A stretch of DNA of 64,000 nucleotides from Bacillota bacterium (GTDB taxonomy: Bacteria > Bacillota > Clostridia > Lachnospirales > Lachnospiraceae): the NCBI GenBank assembly GCA_023439505.1, contig JAEXNR010000029.1, forward strand, positions 1-64,000. The letters are read 5' to 3'. The notes beneath the pieces are model-generated. The model saw only the letters and a program-made list of their open reading frames with translations. It did not search any database and was not told the origin of the DNA. Shown here piece after piece: positions 17,520 through 26,481 of this stretch. The translations under genes and the position numbers were made by a program. How positions within the stretch are numbered: the first letter of the stretch is position 1; each line of letters begins with the position of its first letter.

Positions 17520-18632
17520 TTATTCTACAAACAGAAGACTAATATATCTATCTTGCATTTTTTTTACCCCATAATATTCCAATACAAAGGCATAATTTAT
17601 TCCTGTTATCTCTTTTTTTTTATCACTCTCAAGTTTACTTATCCAACATATTTTATCAGCCAGATCTTTGGCATCATTGGGATCAAATAAATATGATTTA
17701 TCTTGCAAACAATCTATATTCATTGGTATATTAGATGCCAATACAGGCAAATGACACATATACGCCTCTAGTAAAACATTAGGAGTGCCTTCTTCAAGAG
17801 AAGGCAGCACTAATAGATTACTTGTTTGATATAAATATAACATATTTGATGTGAATCCAATAAAATCAATAAATTTTTCCATACAATTTGCTTTCATATA
17901 ATTTTTAAGTATTTGATAATAGCTTTCATCTTCATAAACGCCAGCAAAAGTTATATGCAAATTCATAGTATCTTTTAAGCGATTAATGGCCTCTAATAAA
18001 ATCATTTGATTTTTAACACGAGATATTCTCGCTGGAACTATAATTCTAAAAACACCATCTGATATAGGTGTATTATCTTCATCTATAGGTATAATCCCAT
18101 TATTTATTACTTCAATCTCACGGTTAAGCATTCTATGCATATGTTGAGAAGCATATTTTGAATTACATACAAGTTTTTTACACTTTAAAAGCAGCTTTCT
18201 TTTCCAAATCGAGTCGCACACCTTAATACCTGGATTTCTTTCATTGTAAATCACTTCGCATCCTAAGAACCTAAACCAGGGAACAAGCACTAAACCAGTC
18301 AAGTTGGTAACCATAGCAACTCTAATATGATTTCTTTTAATTTCTCTTTTCACTGCATTGATTAGCAGAATCAATGATTTAACTTTGGATAGGTACTTCA
18401 AACAAGCATTTTTATACTTAGTTTCCAGTGAATTGGAGTCTAAAAAAACAAAGTGTGTATTTGGGTGGTTTTTCACATATTCTCTTTCAACAGCGTCCAT
18501 AGATGCATCCCTGCATTCAACTATAACAGAAAGTACATCTTTCTTCCCCTCTATGCCATCAATAATCAATCTTATTTGTTTTTCCGAACCTCCACGAAAA
18601 AGAACTGGCATAATTATTAAACAACCATTCAT
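17520..18632 (-). CDS. GT4-family glycosyltransferase
   Basis: The 370-residue protein has FRGGSEKQIRLIID at the N-terminus, RIIVPARISRVKNQ at about residue 195, and EEGTPNVLLEAYMCHLPVLAS at about 280 as donor site. The SD GAGAGG lies before ATG 18632, only two bases after the WecG-type gene stops, indicating one transcript. The donor sugar is unknown. Confidence 0.84.
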   Translation of the reverse strand: MNGCLIIMPVLFRGGSEKQIRLIIDGIEGKKDVLSVIVECRDASMDAVEREYVKNHPNTHFVFLDSNSLETKYKNACLKYLSKVKSLILLINAVKREIKRNHIRVAMVTNLTGLVLVPWFRFLGCEVIYNERNPGIKVCDSIWKRKLLLKCKKLVCNSKYASQHMHRMLNREIEVINNGIIPIDEDNTPISDGVFRIIVPARISRVKNQMILLEAINRLKDTMNLHITFAGVYEDESYYQILKNYMKANCMEKFIDFIGFTSNMLYLYQTSNLLVLPSLEEGTPNVLLEAYMCHLPVLASNIPMNIDCLQDKSYLFDPNDAKDLADKICWISKLESDKKKEITGINYAFVLEYYGVKKMQDRYISLLFVE

Positions 18633-18634
18633 AA

Positions 18635-19390
18635 TTAACCTCTCGTTATACTTCTTCGATATTTAATAACTAATCCTAATATCTTTGAATCATCTATAAT
18701 ATATCTTTTTAGCATTCTCTTAGGATCCTGAGTAATTCTAAAGAGCCATTCTAAACCATGGTCAGCCATCCATCTAGGAGCTCGTTTTACGTTCCCGGCT
18801 TCGAAATCTAAGGTGGCACCTAATCCCAATGAAATAGGTACACTAAGTTTGTCTCGATTATGCAAAATAAACAGTTCCTGCTTTGGACAGCCAAGTCCTA
18901 CAATCAAAATATGAGGCTTAGCATCCTTTATCATATTTTCAATCTTTTTCATTTCATATGAATCCTCTTCAAATCCATATGGAGGAGAATATGTTCCAAC
19001 TACCAACAATTCCGGGAAACGTTTTAATAGGTTCTCTGCTGCTCTTGCAGCTACACCCTCGCTTGCCCCCAAAAAGAACATCCTGTATCCCTTTTCCGCT
19101 GCCATTTTACAAAGAAAAGGAAATAAATCTGAGCCAGAAATTTTCTCTTTAATCGGAGTGCCATATAATTTAGAAATCCATATCAAAGGTTTACCATCTG
19201 TTAAAATCAGATCAGCTTTTCTATATACTTCACACAACTCTCCCCCTCTCTCAAGTTGTACAATATGATCAACATTCGGGGTCACAACATAAGCATTTTT
19301 ATTATTATTAATCAAACTATCGATGGCATTCAATGTTTCATCCATCGTAAGATTATCAATTTCAATATTCATAAATTTCATCCGAGACAT
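18635..19390 (-). CDS. WecG/TagA/CpsF-family glycosyltransferase
   Basis: The 251-residue protein has the GT26 family pattern: TPNVDHIVQLERG near residue 38, ADLILTDGKPLIW near 60 with the conserved aspartate, FFLGASEGVAARAAENL near 98, and LIVGLGCPKQELFI near 155. The family adds ManNAc or a similar sugar to an undecaprenyl-diphosphate-linked acceptor, so it probably acts second, after the WbaP-type initiating enzyme. GAGGG precedes ATG 19390. Confidence 0.88.
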   Translation of the reverse strand: MSRMKFMNIEIDNLTMDETLNAIDSLINNNKNAYVVTPNVDHIVQLERGGELCEVYRKADLILTDGKPLIWISKLYGTPIKEKISGSDLFPFLCKMAAEKGYRMFFLGASEGVAARAAENLLKRFPELLVVGTYSPPYGFEEDSYEMKKIENMIKDAKPHILIVGLGCPKQELFILHNRDKLSVPISLGLGATLDFEAGNVKRAPRWMADHGLEWLFRITQDPKRMLKRYIIDDSKILGLVIKYRRSITRG

Positions 19391-19708
19391 ATATATACCC
19401 TCAAATCTAAGATTTTAATGCGAAAATTTTCTTTCCAATAGACATTCAGTAAAGATACCTTTATCAATATCAAATTAGTATTATTTGTCAACAAAAATTT
19501 TATATGTATCAGGACTTAATAGTTTACATTTATTCTATGCACTTCCTTCATACTACATTAGTCAATTATTCATGCAAGAAAATAGACATTTTCAATCGAG
19601 TCGTTTTGTGCCCTAAATTACCTTGTGCGCAAATCAGCAGGAAGATCTAAATAAAATTATACCAGCTTCTGCAGTTCAAGTTCTTTATCCTATCACACTT
19701 TATGAAGA
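19391..19708. other. Intergenic stretch, nothing recognised
   Basis: These 318 bases are AT-rich and separate the epimerase from the WecG-type gene. No ribosome site with a following frame, no clear hairpin and no repeat copy was seen. A promoter for the distal genes could lie here but none stood out. Confidence 0.4.
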
Positions 19709-20773
19709 TTACAAATAAAAATCTTTGTACCACTCCGCAAACTTCCGTAGTCCTTCACTTAAGCTTGTCCTTGGCTTAAATCCAAAGTCCCTTTCCAATG
19801 CGATCGTGTCAGCAAAGGTAACAGGCACATCCCCAGGTTGCATTGATACAAGTTCCTTGTGAGATTCAAAATCATAATCTGTAGGAAGTACCTTGGCACG
19901 AATCAACTCCTGCTGGAGTGTATCTACAAAGTCGAGCAAATTCTCTGGCTGATTATTCCCAATGTTATAAACAGCATAAGGAGGAATTGGTAAACAATCT
20001 TTACCATTCACACGATCAGGCGCTTTCCGCATTACACGAACAACACCTTCAACAATATCATCTATATATGTAAAATCTCGCATGCAATTACCATAATTAA
20101 AAATCTGAATTTTTTGACCCGTTCTCAACTTATCCGTAAAACCATAGTATGCCATATCTGGTCTACCAGCAGGCCCATAAACCGTAAAAAACCTCAGTCC
20201 TGTAGACGGAATATTATACAGTTTAGAGTAAGCATGGGCAAGCAACTCATTAGACTTCTTTGTCGCTGCATAAAGTGATATAGGATTATCCACCTTATCC
20301 TCAACAGAATATGGGACTTTTTCATTAGAACCATAGACAGAAGAACTAGAAGCATAAACTAAATGTTCCACCCCATTAACACTATCATCGTAAGAATGGC
20401 GGCAAGCTTCTAATATGTTATAAAATCCGATTAAATTACTTTCTATGTACGCATCAGGATTAGTGATAGAGTAGCGAACACCTGCCTGTGCTGCGAGATT
20501 GACAATAATCTGTGGTTTATAATCTTCAAAAGACTGAGTAATAACTGCCTTATCGGCAATACTCCCTCTAATAAACACAAAGGATTTATTCTTTACTATT
20601 TCATTCAATCGATGTTCTTTTAATCGTATATCATAGTAATCATTCATGTTATCGATACCTATGACCTTAACATCAGGATGATCTTGATATATTCTTTTAA
20701 CAAGATTAGATCCAATAAAACCAGCTACACCTGTCACTAAAATCGTTTTACCATTCAAATCCACACTACTCAT
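19709..20773 (-). CDS. UDP-glucuronate 4-epimerase-type NAD-dependent epimerase
   Basis: The 354-residue short-chain dehydrogenase/reductase has TGVAGFIGSNL at the NAD site, NMNDYYDIRLKEHRL (the sugar-epimerase signature of the CapI/GalE2 group), SSSVYG, and the catalytic YAATKKSNE. The length and the DYYD...LK motif favour interconversion of UDP-glucuronate and UDP-galacturonate. That would place a uronic acid in the polysaccharide. AGGAG precedes ATG 20773. Confidence 0.85.
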   Translation of the reverse strand: MSSVDLNGKTILVTGVAGFIGSNLVKRIYQDHPDVKVIGIDNMNDYYDIRLKEHRLNEIVKNKSFVFIRGSIADKAVITQSFEDYKPQIIVNLAAQAGVRYSITNPDAYIESNLIGFYNILEACRHSYDDSVNGVEHLVYASSSSVYGSNEKVPYSVEDKVDNPISLYAATKKSNELLAHAYSKLYNIPSTGLRFFTVYGPAGRPDMAYYGFTDKLRTGQKIQIFNYGNCMRDFTYIDDIVEGVVRVMRKAPDRVNGKDCLPIPPYAVYNIGNNQPENLLDFVDTLQQELIRAKVLPTDYDFESHKELVSMQPGDVPVTFADTIALERDFGFKPRTSLSEGLRKFAEWYKDFYL

Positions 20774-21057
20774 TTTTTACTCCTACTTGCCTATGAATAA
20801 ATACCTAATTTCTATAATAGAAAATAAAAGAATATGGTATTTAAGGGCGTGTTATAATTTATCAAATTTCTAAATTTATTCGCTGCGGTAACTCAGCACT
20901 CCTTTGGTCTGCCAAAGCGCCTATATTTTAAGGCTTTTCACTCACTTCCCCGGGTAAGAAAATATGAACTCAGATATCGAACTATAACTCTCAGTATCCT
21001 TTATTCTTAAATATGTCGTATTCATATTATGTCGTATACCATAACCATGGTATATTT
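20774..21057. other. Boundary between conserved and variable capsule genes
   Basis: These 284 bases contain a small hairpin (CTTTGG-TCTG-CCAAAG at 20902-20917). The CpsB/C/D and WbaP side is richer in G+C than the glycosyltransferase side, and this spacer lies at the change. No gene was recognised. Confidence 0.4.
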
Positions 21058-22479
21058 TTACTTTGACCCCTTCCCAAACAACACAACTCCAACCGTCTTG
21101 ATCAATATCTTAATATCCATCGTCAACGACCAATTATCAATATACTCCAAATCCAGTCTCACTACATCTTCAAAATCCGTAATATCACTTCTACCACTCA
21201 CCTGCCACAACCCTGTCAGCCCTGATTTCAGTGATAATCTCCTTTTATGTCTACCTTCATATAGAAGGAATTCTTTCTCTGTTGGTGGCCTCGTCCCAAC
21301 AAGGCTCATATCTCCTTTTAATACATTGAAGAACTGCGGGAACTCATCCAGACTTGTTTTTCTGATAAACTTCCCAACCTTCGTAATCCTCGGGTCATTC
21401 TCCATCTTAAACATTAACCCGTTCATCTCATTCTTCTTCATCAGATCAGCCAGTCTCTCCTCGGCATCCGGGAACATGGATCTGAATTTATAGATTCGAA
21501 ATCTCCTTCCATTCTTTCCGATTCTCGTCTGTGAGAAGAAGACCGGGCCTGGAGATTCTATATAGATAACAGGCGCAAGGAAAATAGTAAGGATCATCGT
21601 AAGAATACATCCTACAAACCCTCCCGCAATATCCAGGATGCGCTTGAGCTGTAACTGCCCCTCACTAAAGAGCTGAGAACTAAAGGTAAGTACCGGATAT
21701 CCACTCAGTTCCTGAACCACCTTCTCCTTTAGCTTTAGTCCAAAGGTATTGATACTTAAGTTCACTGTAAGTCCCATATTCTCGAATTCCAGAATAATCT
21801 GTTCCAGATTAAACTCTACGGTGGTATCATCCGGGATATGAATAAAGATACCGTCCAGTACCTCTCTCTTGGCAACCTCGAACATATTATTCAACTCTGC
21901 CTTAACAAGAATTCCGTCAATCTTCTTACCCACCATCGGTTTATCAATGATGGTCAGATAGGTAATCTGGTATTCCCATGCATTCTCCTTACGAAATCTT
22001 GCTAACACATTCTTCACCTGCTTCGAGGTGGTGATAATCATGATCTTCGTACTGGAGCTGCTCTTCTTATACATGGACAGAATCATCACCTTATAGTATT
22101 GTCGAAGCACATAGGTAATCATTGTATTCAGCACAATGAATATTCCAAAGAACAACCTGGAATAAGCCGCGCCCTGCTGGAAGACGAACATGACTGCCGT
22201 TAAGATCACAGCAAGTACACTGTTCTTCTTTACCGTATTTAAGAATTCATCCAGATAACCCCGCTTAAAGAATTCTCCGTAAGAATTATGGATGTAATAA
22301 ATTACCACATAAACCAGAAGAATAATGGCAAAAGCAATTCCATAGATATCCGAGATATATAATTCCTTCGTAATCTTTCCGTAACGTATCCAAGTAGCAA
22401 GTAAGAAGGAGATTACGATACCGACCAAATCAATCACAAGCAGGTACTTGTAAGGTAATTCCTTTTTCACTAGTCCCAT
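21058..22479 (-). CDS. Polyprenyl-phosphate sugar-1-phosphate transferase (WbaP/CpsE type)
   Basis: The 473-residue membrane protein initiates capsule assembly by moving a sugar phosphate to undecaprenyl phosphate. It has four N-terminal helices (about residues 13-105), a central Rossmann-like domain, a further hydrophobic hairpin near 285, and the catalytic domain with GPVFFSQTRIGKNGRRFRIYKFRSM and SLVGTRPPTEKEF. The C-terminal GLTGLWQVSGRS and DLEYIDNWSL motifs are classic for the family. GGGGAG precedes ATG 22479. It follows the CpsB-C-D control genes, as in many Gram-positive loci. Confidence 0.93.
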   Translation of the reverse strand: MGLVKKELPYKYLLVIDLVGIVISFLLATWIRYGKITKELYISDIYGIAFAIILLVYVVIYYIHNSYGEFFKRGYLDEFLNTVKKNSVLAVILTAVMFVFQQGAAYSRLFFGIFIVLNTMITYVLRQYYKVMILSMYKKSSSSTKIMIITTSKQVKNVLARFRKENAWEYQITYLTIIDKPMVGKKIDGILVKAELNNMFEVAKREVLDGIFIHIPDDTTVEFNLEQIILEFENMGLTVNLSINTFGLKLKEKVVQELSGYPVLTFSSQLFSEGQLQLKRILDIAGGFVGCILTMILTIFLAPVIYIESPGPVFFSQTRIGKNGRRFRIYKFRSMFPDAEERLADLMKKNEMNGLMFKMENDPRITKVGKFIRKTSLDEFPQFFNVLKGDMSLVGTRPPTEKEFLLYEGRHKRRLSLKSGLTGLWQVSGRSDITDFEDVVRLDLEYIDNWSLTMDIKILIKTVGVVLFGKGSK

Positions 22480-22542
22480 TTAGTTCACTCCCCTTAATAA
22501 TGTATCCCCTCATGTATGTAGGTTCTCTAGCCTCTGATTGCA

Positions 22543-23247
22543 TCAGGCATAAAGCTTCTCCTCTGCAGGTTCATAGGTATTCTTCTCTTTAAACAGATGA
22601 TTCTTCCTGGAGATCATCAGACACCCTCCAAAGGCGGCTGCAATACAAGCCAGGGTAATCATCAGTACATTCATTTGAATCCGTACCTTATTCCCTGCCG
22701 AAGGAGTCTGATACAACGCTACTCCTGCAGTATCCTTAACCAGGTTAATGCTTCCATCCAAGTTAAAGCTGATCTCTAATCCGCATATTTCATAGATCTT
22801 TTGCGCCAGATAGATTGTCGCCGCTTTCCCATCGATGGACATATCCTTGATATCCACACCCTTCTCATGATAGATGGCACTGCCAAAGTTTCTGATCTTC
22901 GCTGTGGCTGCCTTCGCTTCTTCTGCCGTCAGGTCCACGCCGTCTTTCGCAAGATACTCTCTGAGGTACTTAAAGTAAGCCTTGTATTCTTCGCTGTCTT
23001 TCCCGGAATTAGGGATATTATGCTGATACTCATACACCAGGGAAGCCAAGACCTCCTGCTCCGGTGCATTGTAACCCTCCTGATCAAAGTACAGTATCAC
23101 CCGCTGGGACAGCACCGGAATGCTCTCCCTTCCATTCATACCAAGATACTCCCTTGTGGATATGGTAATCAGTATAATTGCCGCTATGACAGCAGCCGTA
23201 ATTAATGGCAATCGAAGTAACTTCAACATATCTTTCAGTAAAACCAA
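22543..23247 (-). CDS. Bitopic membrane protein of the capsule/sortase locus (RKNHLF tail)
   Basis: The 234-residue protein has an N-terminal helix (about 15-32), an extracellular domain rich in charged and small residues, a C-terminal helix (about 190-212) and a short cytoplasmic tail starting SRKNHLF. Another protein in the same locus (28038-28733) has the same plan and a matching RRNHLF tail. I take TTG 23247 as start because AGGGGG lies about seven bases upstream and the next ATG is too far away. Its function is not known; the position just before the initiating transferase suggests a role in polymer export or anchoring. Confidence 0.6.
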   Translation of the reverse strand: MVLLKDMLKLLRLPLITAAVIAAIILITISTREYLGMNGRESIPVLSQRVILYFDQEGYNAPEQEVLASLVYEYQHNIPNSGKDSEEYKAYFKYLREYLAKDGVDLTAEEAKAATAKIRNFGSAIYHEKGVDIKDMSIDGKAATIYLAQKIYEICGLEISFNLDGSINLVKDTAGVALYQTPSAGNKVRIQMNVLMITLACIAAAFGGCLMISRKNHLFKEKNTYEPAEEKLYA

Positions 23248-23282
23248 ACCAATTCCCCCTTAGATGAAACCCATGAAAGTTT

Positions 23283-24047
23283 CTATTCCGTTACATATAA
23301 TTTCAGATAAGCTGATTTCGATTTATTTTGATCTGAGTCTATTACCGAGTATTCCAGGATGTAGATCCCGGGCTTATTCATGGAATAGACGCCTTCTATC
23401 ATAATTCTTCGGTATAACAGATCCTGACTGTCCTTATCATCCTCTATGGATGCCACATATCCCATCGGATCAAATCCACTACCCTTATTCAGATACACCG
23501 CCTGCGCTGTTAATGCAATCGCCGGCTCACTTGCCCTTGCCTCCGGTGTAATCTCAGGAGCGGGTGTACTCTCAGGAGCGGGCGTAATCTCAGGGGCAGG
23601 TGTGATCTCAAGTGGTGCAGGGGTACTCTCAGGGGCAGATGTTACCACAACCTCTACAGGCTCTGCATCCTTCGTATTCTCTGTCGCATCCTGTGTCATA
23701 TCTACTGTCTGCGTCTTACTGATCTTGATGTAATTAATGATCTGACTGTTCTTGGTAATATGATTATCCCTGTCCTTCGCAGCATAGGTTACCTTAGCTG
23801 TCGTATCCTCCCTTAGTGGAATCACACTCTCCACAATCAAGGTATCCGATACATCTCCATCCTTGGTATCATAGGCGGTGACGCCCTCCAGCAGAGGAGA
23901 CAGATCACTGCCTTCGGTATAGGTAATCTCCGTATTCCCAAAGTGAATCTCCGGGCCCGACTTATCCTCCGTTGTATATAGAAATCCTGCGATACCAAGT
24001 ACGACAACGCAGCACACGCCTGCCAACAGAATACTCAATTTTTTCAT
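23283..24047 (-). CDS. Membrane-anchored Ig-like-domain protein with proline-rich repeats
   Basis: The 254-residue protein has an N-terminal helix (residues 5-24), so it is exported. An Ig-like domain (about 30-105) follows with the TYTEGSDLSPLLEGVTAYDTKDGDVS pattern broken here: the YTEGSD and DTKDGDVSD pieces are typical of DUF5011-type domains. A low-complexity stretch (about 132-170) repeats APE-S/I-TPAPE. A second Ig-like part (about 180-254) ends the protein. GGAGG precedes ATG 24047. It probably stands in the cell wall beside the capsule machinery. Confidence 0.65.
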   Translation of the reverse strand: MKKLSILLAGVCCVVVLGIAGFLYTTEDKSGPEIHFGNTEITYTEGSDLSPLLEGVTAYDTKDGDVSDTLIVESVIPLREDTTAKVTYAAKDRDNHITKNSQIINYIKISKTQTVDMTQDATENTKDAEPVEVVVTSAPESTPAPLEITPAPEITPAPESTPAPEITPEARASEPAIALTAQAVYLNKGSGFDPMGYVASIEDDKDSQDLLYRRIMIEGVYSMNKPGIYILEYSVIDSDQNKSKSAYLKLYVTE

Positions 24048-24113
24048 TCTAATCCTCCAGGCTGCCGATCCCCTTATCTTCGGGTGGCTGCATCAATTTA
24101 CTTGTTCCCGGTT

Positions 24114-24833
24114 CTATTCTTCCTCATTCCCGTAATTACCGTAATACTTCCCGTAATATTTACCGTAGTACTTACCGTAATATTTGCCGTAATAGCCCTT
24201 ACCGTTTAACTCCACCTTGTTTAAAACTGCGCCAAGGATTCTGCAATTACCCTTCTCCATCTGCTTCTTCACCCTCTGGGCGAATTTATAACTGATGGCA
24301 TTCGATTCCACCACAAGGATGATACCATCACAATGCTCCGCAACAATTACACTGTCAATTACGCTTCCCAGCGGCGGTGTATCAACGATGACATAGTCAT
24401 ATTGTTCTCTTAAGTAACGCATTAATTCGCTAAAGCACTCGCTTCCCAGAAGCTCGGCAGGATTTGGCGGTACCGGTCCTGTAAAGATTGCATCCAGGTT
24501 CTCGATATTAGTATTGTACAGTACCTCATCCAGGCTGTTCTGACCGGACAGATAATGGGTCAGTCCAAGAATCGCATGGTCCGCTTTATAACGTCCAACG
24601 ATTACCGATTTACGAAGATCTGTATCCACGAAGGCAACCCGCTTACCACTCTCTGCAATGGAGACAGCCAGGTTAAAGGATACACTGGATTTTCCTTCAT
24701 TGGGCATACAACTTGTTAAACAGATTTCTTTAATATCACTCCCGCAAAACTGTATATTCGTCCTTAAAGACTTATATGCTTCGTTGCTTCTATAATCCAG
24801 CTTTTCTACCTTCTCAAAGTTTACCTGCGGCAT
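24114..24833 (-). CDS. cpsD: CpsD/CapB-type bacterial tyrosine kinase
   Basis: The 239-residue kinase has a Walker A region SCMPNEGKSS (~43-52), Walker A' VDTDLRKS (~74-81) and Walker B VIVDTPPLG (~147-155), the signature of BY-kinases. Its C-terminal tail is a tyrosine cluster made of repeated YYGK units, the autophosphorylation sites that control chain length with CpsC and are reversed by CpsB. I place the start at ATG 24833, eight bases after TTAGGAGAG; ATG 24839 is too close to that site. The upstream CpsC stop lies inside the ribosome site, so the two are coupled. Confidence 0.9.
   Translation of the reverse strand: MPQVNFEKVEKLDYRSNEAYKSLRTNIQFCGSDIKEICLTSCMPNEGKSSVSFNLAVSIAESGKRVAFVDTDLRKSVIVGRYKADHAILGLTHYLSGQNSLDEVLYNTNIENLDAIFTGPVPPNPAELLGSECFSELMRYLREQYDYVIVDTPPLGSVIDSVIVAEHCDGIILVVESNAISYKFAQRVKKQMEKGNCRILGAVLNKVELNGKGYYGKYYGKYYGKYYGKYYGNYGNEEE
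24131..24203 (-). repeat. 12-bp in-frame tandem repeats coding the CpsD tyrosine tail
   Basis: Units of the type TACGGTAAATAT repeat about five times and encode successive YYGK blocks. Copies differ at third positions, so they are not freshly amplified, but slippage could still change the number of phosphorylatable tyrosines. Confidence 0.7.
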
Positions 24834-24844
24834 ATGCATCTCTC

Positions 24845-25567
24845 CTAACTCTTCTGTTTATTCTTCCTCTTCTTCTTGTCAGTTCCTTCTAATAAAGGAA
24901 TGGTTCCCAGTGTGGTAATTCCAAGATACTGTTCGATATCATCAGCACTTTTGATGGAATCATTCAATATGTAGAATAAGATAACGAAGAATGCAGTAAG
25001 AAATACGCCGATGATGCCGCCGATTAAGACATTCTTCTTCACATTGGGGCTGGACGGTGATGTGGGGAGATTGCCGGGCTCAATGATATTCACCTTCTCC
25101 ATCTCCATTACACTGACCATCCGGTCGGCAGATACCTCTGCAACTGCATCCGCGATCTGCTTTGCCAGATAGGCATCCGGATTATGAACCACAATCTCAA
25201 GAATACGCGTATCCTGAGGTGTGTTGACGGTGATCATTCCTGCCAGCTGATCACTGGTTATGGTAAGACCCAGATCGCTGATGACCTGTTCCGTCACCGG
25301 ACGGCTGGTCACCAGAATCTTATAATCCTTGGTTAACTGGGTTCCGGTCTGCAGATCTGATAAGGTCGTCTTATCTCCCTGCTGACGGTTGATGACATAA
25401 ATACTGGTGGAGGAGGTATAAATCGGCTTTAGGAATACCTTACTGAACAATCCGGCACATGCCGCTGCAAGGATCCCTATGATAACGATCAGCCACACCT
25501 TATCCAAAAGCACAAAAAACAATTCTTTGATATCTATTTCAATCTCATCGTTCATTCTAGGTTCCAT
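24845..25567 (-). CDS. cpsC: Wzz-type chain-length / CpsC kinase activator
   Basis: The 240-residue protein has two membrane helices (about 20-40 and 178-198) bracketing an external domain, with the proline-rich TSPSSPN segment just before the second helix, as in polysaccharide co-polymerases. The short cytoplasmic C-terminus ends in a basic KKKRKNKQ tail and would contact CpsD. GAGGAG precedes ATG 25567. It controls polymer length and activates the tyrosine kinase. Confidence 0.9.
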   Translation of the reverse strand: MEPRMNDEIEIDIKELFFVLLDKVWLIVIIGILAAACAGLFSKVFLKPIYTSSTSIYVINRQQGDKTTLSDLQTGTQLTKDYKILVTSRPVTEQVISDLGLTITSDQLAGMITVNTPQDTRILEIVVHNPDAYLAKQIADAVAEVSADRMVSVMEMEKVNIIEPGNLPTSPSSPNVKKNVLIGGIIGVFLTAFFVILFYILNDSIKSADDIEQYLGITTLGTIPLLEGTDKKKRKNKQKS

Positions 25568-25606
25568 TGTGTGCTCCTCAAATCATAATCTTTATTCTAT
25601 CATGTA

Positions 25607-26332
25607 CTACAGATGCTTATCCGTTAACATTCTCTCCGGGTTCTCCCTGATCAGCCGATTGGTCAGTGCTTCTCCGTACTTCTTATATAGAGATGAGATA
25701 ACCTCCTTGCCAAGAGGTGGTCTGCTATTTACCCCATGGGCATCCGTCCCAATAAAATGCACCAAATCTCTGTCGATTAATTTATTGCAAAATCTTGCAG
25801 CCGGATTAAGAAACCCTCCGTTGATGGAAGACAGATTCAACTGAATATAGGTTCCTGCCTGGATCAATTCCTCCACATCCTCCGGATGCTTTAGAAGACA
25901 TTGATACCGTTCAGCATGGGCAAGAATCGGAATATATCCCGATAATACACAGCTGCGCAGCCCCTCCTTTAATGAGGAATAGGCAGCACCCGGTGTAAAT
26001 TCCACTAATATGTATCTGGTTCCGGCGATGGTTAACGCATCTCCCCGCTTAAGTGCATCCGGAATGTCATAGCTAAACAGCAATTCATTCCCCAGCTCAA
26101 TTCGAAAATCTTCTCCGATGCTTGATGCCTCAGCTCTTACCAGTTCTAAGATATCCTTTAACTCAGACGCCTTCTTCCTGGGTCTTCCCGCCTCGAAGTG
26201 GGGTGTGGCAATCATCACCCGGCACCCTTCCCGGTAGGCCATGGCCAGCATCTGTCTGGTCTGCTCCATATCCCTGGCACCATCATCCACTCCGGGCAGG
26301 ATATGGCTATGTATATCTATGTAATTGAGCAA
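25607..26332 (-). CDS. cpsB: CpsB/CapC-type PHP-domain tyrosine-protein phosphatase
   Basis: The 241-residue enzyme begins YIDIHSHILPGVDDGARD, the first PHP metal motif. It continues with ATPHF near residue 48, a LAHAERY motif near 136 and GTDAHG near 195. Such enzymes dephosphorylate the CpsD tail. I place the start at TTG 26332 because GGAGG lies eight bases upstream and the upstream alternative TTG (26347) overlaps that ribosome site. It leads the cpsB-C-D set. Confidence 0.9.
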   Translation of the reverse strand: MLNYIDIHSHILPGVDDGARDMEQTRQMLAMAYREGCRVMIATPHFEAGRPRKKASELKDILELVRAEASSIGEDFRIELGNELLFSYDIPDALKRGDALTIAGTRYILVEFTPGAAYSSLKEGLRSCVLSGYIPILAHAERYQCLLKHPEDVEELIQAGTYIQLNLSSINGGFLNPAARFCNKLIDRDLVHFIGTDAHGVNSRPPLGKEVISSLYKKYGEALTNRLIRENPERMLTDKHL

Positions 26333-26481
26333 CCCTGTATCCTCCAATAATAGAAATCCAAGCCTGATAAATTCTCAATAAATGGATTATATAACAGTGG
26401 ATTGATAATTACAATTAAATAATTGTAAATTAGGGATCCTGTCAGTCATAACTTTCCCCTATAATCCGCTGTGTTATTACA

